A program made the translations under genes and the position numbers. The notes under the pieces were generated by a model that searched no databases, had not been told where the DNA came from, and was given only the letters and a program-made list of their open reading frames with translations. A DNA stretch of 59,722 nucleotides from an uncultured Oscillospiraceae bacterium (GTDB lineage: Bacteria > Bacillota > Clostridia > Oscillospirales > Oscillospiraceae): assembly GCA_934589835.1 (NCBI GenBank), contig CAKTOK010000005.1, forward strand, positions 1 through 59,722, written 5' to 3'. Positions 53,853-59,722 of this stretch are shown here, piece by piece (positions within the stretch are counted from its first letter, which is position 1; each line of letters starts with the position of its first letter).

Positions 53853-54486
53853 ATTTCTCTTTTCCAAAGTCACACAAGGACTGTAAAGGGCATTCACTGC
53901 ACAGCGGATTTCGCGCCATACAGAGCGCCCGCCCATGCAGCACCATGCGGTGACAGAAGTTGTTGGACTCCTCCGGCGGGATGACCCGGCGGAGCTGCTG
54001 CTCCACCTTGAGAGGGTCCTTGCTGCCATCGGTGATGCCCAGCCGTCCTGTGATGCGGATGCAGTGGGTGTCGCAGACATACCCCTCCTGCCCGTAGATA
54101 TCGCCCAGCACCAGATTGGCGGTCTTGCGCCCCACACCGGGCAGGGTCAGCAGATCCTCCATATTATCCGGCACCCTGCCGCCGAACCGCTCCAGCAGCT
54201 GCTGCGCCGCGCCCACGATGTCCCGGGCCTTGGCTCGCCAGAATCCACAGGAGTGGATATACTGCCCCACCTCGTCCACATCGGCGGCGGCAAAGGCCTC
54301 CAGCGTGGGGTAACGGGCAAACAGCGATGGCGTCACCAGATTCACCCGCGCGTCGGTGCATTGGGCCGCCAGCCGCACGGAGAACAGCAGCTCGTAGTCC
54401 TTGCCGTAGTCTAATGAACAGGCCGCATCGGGGTATCGCTCCTTCAGCGCCGCGATGATGGCGGCGATCTCCTGTGTCGTTTTCAT
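53851..54486 (-). CDS. nth: Endonuclease III
   Basis: A 211-residue DNA glycosylase/AP lyase that removes oxidised pyrimidines. The helix-hairpin-helix LPGVGRKTAN carries the catalytic K121, and D139 lies in VCDTHC. Four Cys at 189, 196, 199 and 205 (C-x6-C-x2-C-x5-C) hold the [4Fe-4S] cluster. The start MKTTQE follows GAGGTG by 6 bases; an ATG two codons earlier touches the ribosome site. It is divergent from rarA, with overlapping promoters. Confidence 0.95.
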   Translation of the reverse strand: MKTTQEIAAIIAALKERYPDAACSLDYGKDYELLFSVRLAAQCTDARVNLVTPSLFARYPTLEAFAAADVDEVGQYIHSCGFWRAKARDIVGAAQQLLERFGGRVPDNMEDLLTLPGVGRKTANLVLGDIYGQEGYVCDTHCIRITGRLGITDGSKDPLKVEQQLRRVIPPEESNNFCHRMVLHGRALCMARNPLCSECPLQSLCDFGKEK

Positions 54487-54504
54487 GGGCATCACCTCGA
54501 TTTC

Positions 54505-54546
54505 ATTATAACAGCGGTTGCAGAAAAAGGCAATCCGTGATATACT
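54505..54546. promoter_or_regulatory. Interleaved divergent promoters of nth and rarA
   Basis: Minus strand: TTGCCT (54528-54533), 17 bases, TATAAT (54505-54510) for nth. Plus strand: TTGCAG (54518-54523), 17 bases, TATACT (54541-54546) for rarA. The two -35 regions cross, so polymerase can occupy only one at a time. Confidence 0.7.
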
Positions 54547-54592
54547 TTCCCTGTTATCGTGCCGCCCAGGGCGGCAGGAGGGAGGTGCGGCC

Positions 54593-55852
54593 ATGCGTCC
54601 GCTGGCAGACGAAATACGGCCCCAGACGCTGGACGAGGTCGCCGGACAGCGGCATCTGCTGGGGGAGGGGGCGCTGCTGCGCCGTCTTATCGAAAACGGT
54701 ACCGACACCAACCTGATTTTTTACGGCCCCTCCGGCACCGGCAAGACCACCGTGGCCAACATTATTGCCAAACAGGCAAAAAAGACGCTCTACTACCTGA
54801 ATGCTACCACCGCCTCGCTGCAGGATGTGAAAAACGTCATCGGCGATGTGGACACCATGCTGGCCCCCAACGGCATCCTGCTGTATCTGGATGAGATACA
54901 GTACTTCAACAAGAAACAGCAGCAGAGTCTGCTGGAATTTCTGGAAAACGGCAAGATCACTATGATCGCCTCCACCACGGAGAATCCCTATTTTTACATC
55001 TATAACGCGCTGCTGTCCCGCAGCACGGTGTTCGAGTTCAAGCCCCTGACGGTGGAGGAGACGATCCCCGCCGTGGAGCGGGCGCTGACCATCGAACGTG
55101 ACCGCAGCGCCCTGCCGCTCCGATGGGAGCCATCCGTGCCCCGCACCGTGGCCATGGGCTGCGGCGGTGATGTACGCAAGGCTGTCAACGCCGTGGAGCT
55201 GCTGTACCGTGCCGCCAGGCCCGTCAATGGAGAGCTGTATGTGACAAGTGATGATGCTTTACAGCTCAGTCAACGAAGTGCCATGCGGTACGACAGAGAA
55301 GGGGATGACCACTACGATCTGCTATCTGCCCTGCATAAATCCATCCGCGGCTCCGATCCGGACGCAGCGGTGTATTATCTGGGCCGCCTGCTGGTGGCGG
55401 GGGATCTGATCTCGCCCTGCCGCCGCCTGCTGTGCATCGCGGCGGAGGACATCGGCCTCGCCTACCCGCAGGGCATCGTGGTGACGAAGGCTTGTGTGGA
55501 CGCGGCTTTGCAGCTTGGCCTGCCGGAGGCGCGGCTCCCGCTGGCGGAGGCCGCCGTGCTGCTGGCCACCGCCCCCAAATCCAACAGCGCTCATAACGCC
55601 ATCATCGCCGCCATGGAGGATATCCAGCGCGGCGCAGTGGGGGAGATCCCACGCCATCTGAAGAACGTCCATGCCGACAGCGCCGGCGCTGAGAAGCCGG
55701 CGTCCTACAAATACCCGCACAACTACCCGAACCATTATGTGAAGCAGCGCTACCTGCCGGAGTCTCTGGGGGACAAGACGTACTATGAGTACGGCCCCAA
55801 CAAAACGGAGCAGGCCGCCAAGCGCTACTGGGACGACATCAAGGGGAGATGA
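54593..55852 (+). CDS. rarA: Replication-associated recombination protein A
   Basis: A 419-residue AAA+ ATPase of the RarA/MgsA/WRNIP1 family that acts at stalled replication forks. MRPLADEIRPQTLDEVAGQRHLLGEG is the family N terminus. Walker A is GPSGTGKTT, Walker B YLDEIQYFNK, and the sensor is STTENPYFYIYNALLSR. The C-terminal tetramerisation part contains SDPDAAVYYLGRLLVAGDL. GGGAGGTG precedes the ATG. Genes for three small proteins follow. Confidence 0.95.
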   Translation: MRPLADEIRPQTLDEVAGQRHLLGEGALLRRLIENGTDTNLIFYGPSGTGKTTVANIIAKQAKKTLYYLNATTASLQDVKNVIGDVDTMLAPNGILLYLDEIQYFNKKQQQSLLEFLENGKITMIASTTENPYFYIYNALLSRSTVFEFKPLTVEETIPAVERALTIERDRSALPLRWEPSVPRTVAMGCGGDVRKAVNAVELLYRAARPVNGELYVTSDDALQLSQRSAMRYDREGDDHYDLLSALHKSIRGSDPDAAVYYLGRLLVAGDLISPCRRLLCIAAEDIGLAYPQGIVVTKACVDAALQLGLPEARLPLAEAAVLLATAPKSNSAHNAIIAAMEDIQRGAVGEIPRHLKNVHADSAGAEKPASYKYPHNYPNHYVKQRYLPESLGDKTYYEYGPNKTEQAAKRYWDDIKGR

Positions 55853-55854
55853 CC

Positions 55855-56046
55855 ATGGAGCTGCAGCTGAACGACATTTTAGAGCTGAAAAAGGACCACC
55901 CCTGCGGCAGCCGCCGCTGGCAGGTTCTGCGGGTAGGGATGGATATTAAGCTGCGCTGTCTGGGCTGCGGCCACGAGGTCATGCAGCCCCGCCGCAAGGT
56001 GGAAAAAATGGTCAGGCGTATTTTGCCGAAGGAGGAAGAAACATGA
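55855..56046 (+). CDS. DUF951 family protein
   Basis: A 63-residue protein of the DUF951 family. LELKKDHPCGSRRWQVLRVGMDIKLRC and GCGHEVMQPRRKVEKMVRRI are the family hallmarks; a Cys pair CLGC at about residues 36-39 and C17 suggest zinc or RNA binding. Its ATG is chosen as the second of two with GGGGAG 6 bases upstream; the first overlaps the rarA stop. Function unknown. Confidence 0.88.
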   Translation: MELQLNDILELKKDHPCGSRRWQVLRVGMDIKLRCLGCGHEVMQPRRKVEKMVRRILPKEEET

Positions 56047-56141
56047 GACCGAAATGGGTACGTTATCTGGCCATGGGTGTGGCGCTGCTGCTGGCTGTGG
56101 TCATGCTTGTCTCGCTGGTCCTGCCATACATTGGACTGTGA
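56043..56141 (+). CDS. Small single-helix membrane protein, 32 residues
   Basis: A very short gene: MRPKWVRYLAMGVALLLAVV and a further 12 residues, ending LPYIGL. It is a single transmembrane helix with a basic N-terminal tail, so it would sit with its N terminus in the cytosol. AAGGAGGAA lies 5-6 bases before the ATG, and its start overlaps the DUF951 stop by 4 bases. I do not recognise the family. Confidence 0.65.
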   Translation: MRPKWVRYLAMGVALLLAVVMLVSLVLPYIGL

Positions 56142-56148
56142 GGCTGCC

Positions 56149-56439
56149 GTGAAGCACTGCATTCTTGCCAAGTACCGGCCGGAGGTCTACCCCCGGCGGG
56201 CGGAGCTGCTGCCCCGCATTCGGGAGATCTTTGCCCCGCTGGCGGCGCTGGACGATATCCGCAGCGTGGCGGTCTATCCCAACTGCGTGGCGCGGGATAA
56301 CCGTTACGACGTGCTGATCGTGGTGGATATGGCGCAGGACGCTCTGCCGCTGTACGATGCCTCTGCGCCGCACCGCCTCTGGAAGGAGGAGTTCGGCCCG
56401 CTGCTGGCGCAGAAGGCCATCTTCGACTTTGAGCCATAA
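56149..56439 (+). CDS. Dabb-like small protein
   Basis: A 96-residue cytosolic protein beginning MKHCILAKYRPEVYPRR, similar in layout to the stress-responsive A/B-barrel (Dabb) family, with alternating strands SVAVYPNCV and YDVLIVVDM. The start is a GTG with GAGG 5 bases upstream, 7 bases after the 32-residue gene. The assignment is tentative; length and strand pattern fit a single ferredoxin-like fold. Confidence 0.68.
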   Translation: MKHCILAKYRPEVYPRRAELLPRIREIFAPLAALDDIRSVAVYPNCVARDNRYDVLIVVDMAQDALPLYDASAPHRLWKEEFGPLLAQKAIFDFEP

Positions 56440-56450
56440 CGAAGAACACC

Positions 56451-56490
56451 GCCGGAGGAAAAGGCCCGTCCTTTTCCTCCGGCTCTCCTT
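56451..56490 (+). terminator. Terminator of the rarA unit
   Basis: GCCGGAGGAAAAGG / CCTTTTCCTCCGGC, 14-bp perfect stem with a 5-base loop, followed by TCTCCTTTT. Confidence 0.9.
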
Positions 56491-56525
56491 TTGTGACGGA
56501 TTTCTTTGCCGCCATGTCCTATAAT
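56491..56525 (+). promoter_or_regulatory. Candidate spoIIG promoter with long spacer
   Basis: TATAAT at 56520-56525 has no -35 at 17 bases (CGGATT there); the best -35-like hexamer, TTGTGA, is 23 bases upstream. The Bacillus spoIIG promoter also has a 22-base spacer and is activated by Spo0A. No clear Spo0A box was seen. Confidence 0.45.
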
Positions 56526-56545
56526 GGACGGGCGAGGTGAGGTAT

Positions 56546-57469
56546 ATGGTGGTGTATCTGGATCGAGTGTTCCTGCTGAATCTGCTGATCGACTATTTGC
56601 TCCTGCTGTCGGCGGCACAGTTGTCCGGCCGCACCCTCCATCGCCTGCGGCTTCTGCTGTGCGCCGCCGCAGGCGGCGTCTACGCGGTGCTCACGTTCCT
56701 GCCGGAGCTTGGGCCCCTGTGCAGTCCGCTGTGTCAGATGGCGGTCGGTGCCGCCATGGCACTGTGCGCCTTTCGGGGTCATCGCCGTCCGGCGCTGCTG
56801 TTTCTGCTGCTGTCCGGCGGACTGGCGGGCTTCGTGCTGGCGTTGGGCCTGTGGACCAACGCGCCGGAAGCGCTGCTGTGCCGCGTGTATCGGGCGGAGC
56901 TGAGCTGGCCGCTGCTGCTGGCTGCCGCACTTTGCTTCTATCTGCTGCTGCGCCTGCTGCTGGGACAGGGCGCACGTCATGGAGGAGGAGAGCTTTTGAA
57001 GATCACCATATCGGTCTGCGGCCGAAAGCAGACCGTCACCGCTCTGCGCGACACGGGCAACACCCTGCGCGATCCGGTATCTGGCCGTCCGGCGCTGGTA
57101 CTGGAGCGCAGCGCGGCGGAGGACCTGTGGCCGCCGGAGGTAGCGGCGGTGCTGTCCGCACCGCTTCCGCCGGAGGAGAAGATGGCTTGCCTGCACCGGC
57201 AGGGCGCGGCGGTCACCTTCACGCTGCTGCCGTTTCGCAGCGTGGGAACGCCATCCGGCTTGCTGCTGGCCGTCCGCAGCGATTACATAGAGGTGGGCGG
57301 ACGGCGCTATCCCCGTACGCCGGTGGCACTGTCGGAGCACCCTGTCAGCGATGGCGGCGGGTATCACGCCCTGTGGGGCGATCCGGAGGGGGAGGAGGTG
57401 ACCGCCCATGCTGAGGATGCTGGTGCAGCGCGTGCTGACGCTTCTGCACAGACGACACACGCCGGATAA
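56546..57469 (+). CDS. spoIIGA: Sigma-E processing peptidase SpoIIGA
   Basis: A 307-residue membrane-bound aspartic protease that cleaves pro-sigma-E in the mother cell. Five N-terminal helices (about residues 5-140) precede the protease domain, whose active site is D169 in [11 protein letters not shown]. The N terminus [20 protein letters not shown] is characteristic. The C-terminal tail runs 62 bases into sigE in another frame and looks like an unstructured extension. Ribosome site GGTGAGG is close to the chosen ATG. Confidence 0.94.
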   Translation: MVVYLDRVFLLNLLIDYLLLLSAAQLSGRTLHRLRLLLCAAAGGVYAVLTFLPELGPLCSPLCQMAVGAAMALCAFRGHRRPALLFLLLSGGLAGFVLALGLWTNAPEALLCRVYRAELSWPLLLAAALCFYLLLRLLLGQGARHGGGELLKITISVCGRKQTVTALRDTGNTLRDPVSGRPALVLERSAAEDLWPPEVAAVLSAPLPPEEKMACLHRQGAAVTFTLLPFRSVGTPSGLLLAVRSDYIEVGGRRYPRTPVALSEHPVSDGGGYHALWGDPEGEEVTAHAEDAGAARADASAQTTHAG

Positions 57470-58115
57470 GATCATGTACATCGGCGGCAGCGACATCCTG
57501 CCGCCGCCGCTTCCCAGAGATGAGGAGGCAGCACTGCTGGCCCGTCTGGATCAGGGAGAGCTGTCGGTGCGCCAGACGCTCATTGAGCGGAACCTGCGGC
57601 TGGTGGTCTACATTGCCCGCCGCTTTGAGAACACCGGCATCAATATCGAGGACTTGATCTCCATCGGCACCATCGGCCTGATCAAGGCCATCAACACGTT
57701 TCGTACCGACAAGAATATCAAGCTGGCCACCTACGCCTCCCGCTGCATCGAAAACGAGATCCTCATGTACCTGCGGAAGAACAGTGGCAGCCGCGTGGAG
57801 GTCAGCTTCGACGAGCCGCTGAACACCGACTGGGACGGCAAGGAGCTGCTGCTCAGCGATGTGCTGGGTACGGACAGCGACGTGGTCATGCGTCCCATCG
57901 AGGCGGACGCAGACCGCCAGATGCTGGCGGAGGCGGTGGCAAAGCTGAGCCCCCGCGAGCGGGACATCATCACCATGCGGTTTGGGCTGGGTGGCGGCAG
58001 AGAGCTGACCCAGAAGGAGGTGGCAGACCGGCTGGGTATCTCCCAGTCCTACATCTCCCGGCTGGAAAAGCGCATCATCCTGCGGCTCCGCAGGGAGATC
58101 CTGCGCATGAGCTGA
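57408..58115 (+). CDS. sigE: RNA polymerase sporulation sigma factor sigma-E
   Basis: A 235-residue sigma factor for the early mother cell. The N-terminal pro-sequence (about residues 1-22) precedes [13 protein letters not shown], the conserved region around the SpoIIGA cut. Region 2 contains [33 protein letters not shown], and region 4 has the helix-turn-helix [36 protein letters not shown] lies before the ATG, inside spoIIGA. The usual next gene, sigG, is not here; a terminator follows directly. Confidence 0.97.
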   Translation: MLRMLVQRVLTLLHRRHTPDKIMYIGGSDILPPPLPRDEEAALLARLDQGELSVRQTLIERNLRLVVYIARRFENTGINIEDLISIGTIGLIKAINTFRTDKNIKLATYASRCIENEILMYLRKNSGSRVEVSFDEPLNTDWDGKELLLSDVLGTDSDVVMRPIEADADRQMLAEAVAKLSPRERDIITMRFGLGGGRELTQKEVADRLGISQSYISRLEKRIILRLRREILRMS

Positions 58116-58116
58116 A

Positions 58117-58152
58117 AAAAGGCTGTGAAGGCGATAGCCTTCACAGCCTTTT
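58117..58152. terminator. Bidirectional terminator after sigE
   Basis: AAAAGGCTGTGAAGGC / GCCTTCACAGCCTTTT, a perfect 16-bp stem with a 4-base loop. Confidence 0.92.
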
Positions 58153-58161
58153 GCTGTCAAC

Positions 58162-58893
58162 TTATTGCAGGAACAGGGAGGCGGGACGGTTGATGACCAT
58201 CATATTGTAGTACCGCAGCAGATGGTAGTCGTCCTTGTCCAGCTTGATGGTGTTCATCAGCCGCTCCGTTTCGTCCAGCGGTTCCTTGGAGATCAGCGCC
58301 TTCAGCGCGATGGGGGCGAAGAAGGGGGTGGAGCCGATGCCGGAGACCAGTCCAATGGCCGGTGTACGGTTGGACATGGGGTTGAGCATACAGATATACA
58401 TCTTTTCCGCCTCATTGATCTGGTTGGTCATCACCATGTGGGTGATGGTGTCGTAGGCCTTCATCTCACCGGTAAACAGATGCTGGCAGCGATCCGGCTC
58501 GGAGAAGGAGGCAACACCCAGATACAGCGTGACCTCGATGGTCTCCCGATCCGCGGCGCGGGAGAAGCGCAGCAGGGAGCGTACCATCTGCCGCACGCGG
58601 CCGTCGTAGTAGTACATATAGGCCAGCGACTGATTGAAGTAGTTGTTCTTGGGCAGGGAGGTATCCTGATGGAATACCGGCGGCTGATAGTCGATAAAGC
58701 ACTTGAGGTCGATCTCCAGCGCCTGCGCAATGTCGTAGAGCGTCTCGATGTCGATGGTGATGGCGCCGTTCTCGTACTTGGACAGCGTGGCCTTGCTCTT
58801 ATTGATCATGGCGGAGAACTGCTCGATGGTATAGCCTCTGCTCTTTCGATATTTTTTGATACGCTGCCCCACAAAGTAAGAAAAAGAACTCAT
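58162..58893 (-). CDS. XRE-family transcriptional regulator
   Basis: A 243-residue protein with an N-terminal helix-turn-helix (about residues 8-64, GYTIEQFSAMINKSKATLSKYENG) and a C-terminal domain of about 170 residues with Tyr- and Met-rich helices (YFNQSLAYMYYYDGRVRQMVRSLLRF). The C-terminal part is not recognised. GGAGGTG lies 6 bases before MSSFSYF; a GTG within that ribosome site is unlikely to be used. A palindrome over its own promoter suggests autoregulation. Confidence 0.85.
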   Translation of the reverse strand: MSSFSYFVGQRIKKYRKSRGYTIEQFSAMINKSKATLSKYENGAITIDIETLYDIAQALEIDLKCFIDYQPPVFHQDTSLPKNNYFNQSLAYMYYYDGRVRQMVRSLLRFSRAADRETIEVTLYLGVASFSEPDRCQHLFTGEMKAYDTITHMVMTNQINEAEKMYICMLNPMSNRTPAIGLVSGIGSTPFFAPIALKALISKEPLDETERLMNTIKLDKDDYHLLRYYNMMVINRPASLFLQ

Positions 58894-58919
58894 TTGCGTC
58901 ACCTCCTGCTAACAGTGCA

Positions 58920-58948
58920 ATCATACCAAACATTTGGTAGGAAGTCAA
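58920..58948 (-). promoter_or_regulatory. Promoter of the XRE regulator gene
   Basis: Read on the minus strand: TTGACT, 17-base spacer, TATGAT. Confidence 0.78.
58924..58939. promoter_or_regulatory. Operator-like palindrome
   Basis: TACCAAACATTTGGTA has perfect 7-base arms around a 2-base centre. It covers the upstream edge of the -10 box and most of the spacer, so a bound protein would block polymerase. Confidence 0.65.
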
Positions 58949-59131
58949 CAATTAGTTTCGGAGAATGAAACAAGTTTTCCTTGTGTTTTCGCACAAATAA
59001 ACGATGAGGGAGGGGGGACGGTATTGCGGCGGGCCGGTGTGGGGTATTGTGGCAGGTCTGTGCGGGAATCCGCCCCCAAGCAGCGCGGTATGCGCGGCGC
59101 AAAGGACCGCCCTGAAACGTCACCAACGAAA

Positions 59132-59161
59132 AGAAGTCCGACCCGTATGGGTCGGACTTCT
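59132..59161 (-). terminator. Terminator of the 2-oxoacid oxidoreductase gamma gene
   Basis: AGAAGTCCGACCC / GGGTCGGACTTCT, 13-bp perfect stem with a 4-base loop; on the minus strand it is followed by TTTTCG. The roughly 180 bases between it and the XRE promoter region show nothing I can support. Confidence 0.88.
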
Positions 59162-59185
59162 CTGTTCCAATGTAGGAGAGGGGAC

Positions 59186-59722
59186 TTACTTGGCGGCTTC
59201 CATGCCGGCCAGCAGAGCCTTCTTGTTGCCCTCCAGGAAGCGGGCCTTCTTCTCGCCCAGCTCAATGCGGATGGCTTCCATCATGCTCTCCACGGAGGTG
59301 ACGGGAGCCTTAGCCAGAGTGGAGCCGAGGATGGCCACGTTGGCGCCCTTGGGGTTGCCGATGGACTCGGCAATGCCGTTGGCGTCGCAGTACACCACGG
59401 TGATGTCGTCACGGACGGCCTTGCGGTCGATGATGCTGCTGTTGATGACCAGCACACCGCCGGGCTTGACGTGCTCCTCGAACTTGTCCAGAGAAGGACG
59501 GTTCATGGCAACGATCACGTCGGCCTTGTCCACCAGGGGGGAGGCAACGGGCTCATCGGAAACGATGACGGAGCAGTTGGCGGTACCGCCGCGCATCTCG
59601 GGGCCGTAGGAAGGCAGCCAGGAGACGTGCTTGCCGTCCAGCATACAGGCCATGGCCACGAACTTACCGATCAGGAGCATACCCTGACCGCCGAAACCGG
59701 CAAAAATGAAGGTTTTTTCCAT
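59186..59722 (-). CDS. 2-oxoacid:ferredoxin oxidoreductase gamma subunit
   Basis: A 178-residue subunit of a pyruvate/2-ketoglutarate/2-ketoisovalerate ferredoxin oxidoreductase. FAGFGGQGMLLIGKFVAMA near the N terminus, WLPSYGPEMRGGTANCSVIVSD, and VLVINSSII are typical of the gamma/KorC-VorC domain. The start codon is at the very edge of the window; alpha and beta subunit genes are expected upstream, outside. It would use thiamine diphosphate and iron-sulfur clusters on the partner subunits to oxidise 2-oxoacids with ferredoxin. Confidence 0.9.
   Translation of the reverse strand: MEKTFIFAGFGGQGMLLIGKFVAMACMLDGKHVSWLPSYGPEMRGGTANCSVIVSDEPVASPLVDKADVIVAMNRPSLDKFEEHVKPGGVLVINSSIIDRKAVRDDITVVYCDANGIAESIGNPKGANVAILGSTLAKAPVTSVESMMEAIRIELGEKKARFLEGNKKALLAGMEAAK

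Noticed and set aside
58903..59131. Short open frames in the gap before the oxidoreductase terminator
   Set aside because: No ribosome sites, no conserved features, and composition like non-coding GC-rich DNA.

Overview
The window is a stretch of a high-GC (about 60 percent by eye), spore-forming member of the class Clostridia, most likely order Oscillospirales (Oscillibacter / Dysosmobacter / Flavonifractor-like). The evidence is a complete spoIIIAA-AH cluster, a spoIIGA-sigE pair, T-box leaders in front of aminoacyl-tRNA synthetase genes, Firmicutes families such as YwlG, YqeG, Asp23 and MocR, and family-5 peptide ABC transport. The genus is an inference; no 16S sequence is present. Nearly all of the window is ordinary core chromosome.

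Layout. 1-120: 3' end of a 5S rRNA and its terminator. 229-12.3 kb: metabolic and housekeeping genes (2-hydroxyacid dehydrogenase, YwlG, a vitamin-type ECF S component facing a MocR regulator, a GreA-like factor, HAD phosphatase, RarD permease, a thymidylate-kinase-like enzyme, MltG, U32 peptidase, HtpG). 12.3-13.05 kb: an accessory scar with a serine-recombinase 3' remnant, a tail of another broken gene on the opposite strand, and a TA-flanked inverted-repeat element of about 276 bp. 13.05-24.3 kb: translation-related genes (T-box alaS, HIT protein, T-box leuS, rpsU, efp) mixed with conserved proteins of unknown role. 24.3-26.0 kb: two XRE regulators, one with a Cys-rich repeat tail. 26.2-37.7 kb: pncB, cls, thiN, a DUF4430 lipoprotein, threonine aldolase, sortase B, M18 aminopeptidase, an MFS exporter and the oligoendopeptidase PepF. 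37.9-45.7 kb: a complete peptide ABC importer operon with an oversized binding protein and one oversized permease. 45.8-50.5 kb: spoIIIAA-AH behind a convincing sigma-E promoter. 50.5-53.8 kb: Asp23 protein, nusB, xseA, xseB, ispA. 53.9-56.4 kb: nth and rarA on interleaved promoters, then three small proteins. 56.5-58.1 kb: spoIIGA-sigE. 58.2-59.7 kb: an autoregulated-looking XRE gene and a 2-oxoacid oxidoreductase gamma subunit.

How the parts connect. SpoIIGA (the pro-sigma-E protease) and sigE lie about 10 kb from the spoIIIA operon, whose leader carries a GCATATT / CATACAAG promoter of the sigma-E type, so the window holds both a sporulation sigma factor and one of its main targets. alaS and leuS share the same control plan (TTGACA-16-TAAAAT, then a T-box and terminator). 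The peptide importer follows the cytosolic M3 oligoendopeptidase PepF, which suggests peptide uptake and breakdown. Many convergent gene pairs share a bidirectional terminator.

No clear new defence or mobile system was found. The most unusual items are the inverted-repeat element and a smaller relative of it at 5.49 kb, the regulator with stacked Cys repeats, the extra domains in the peptide transporter, and several small proteins.
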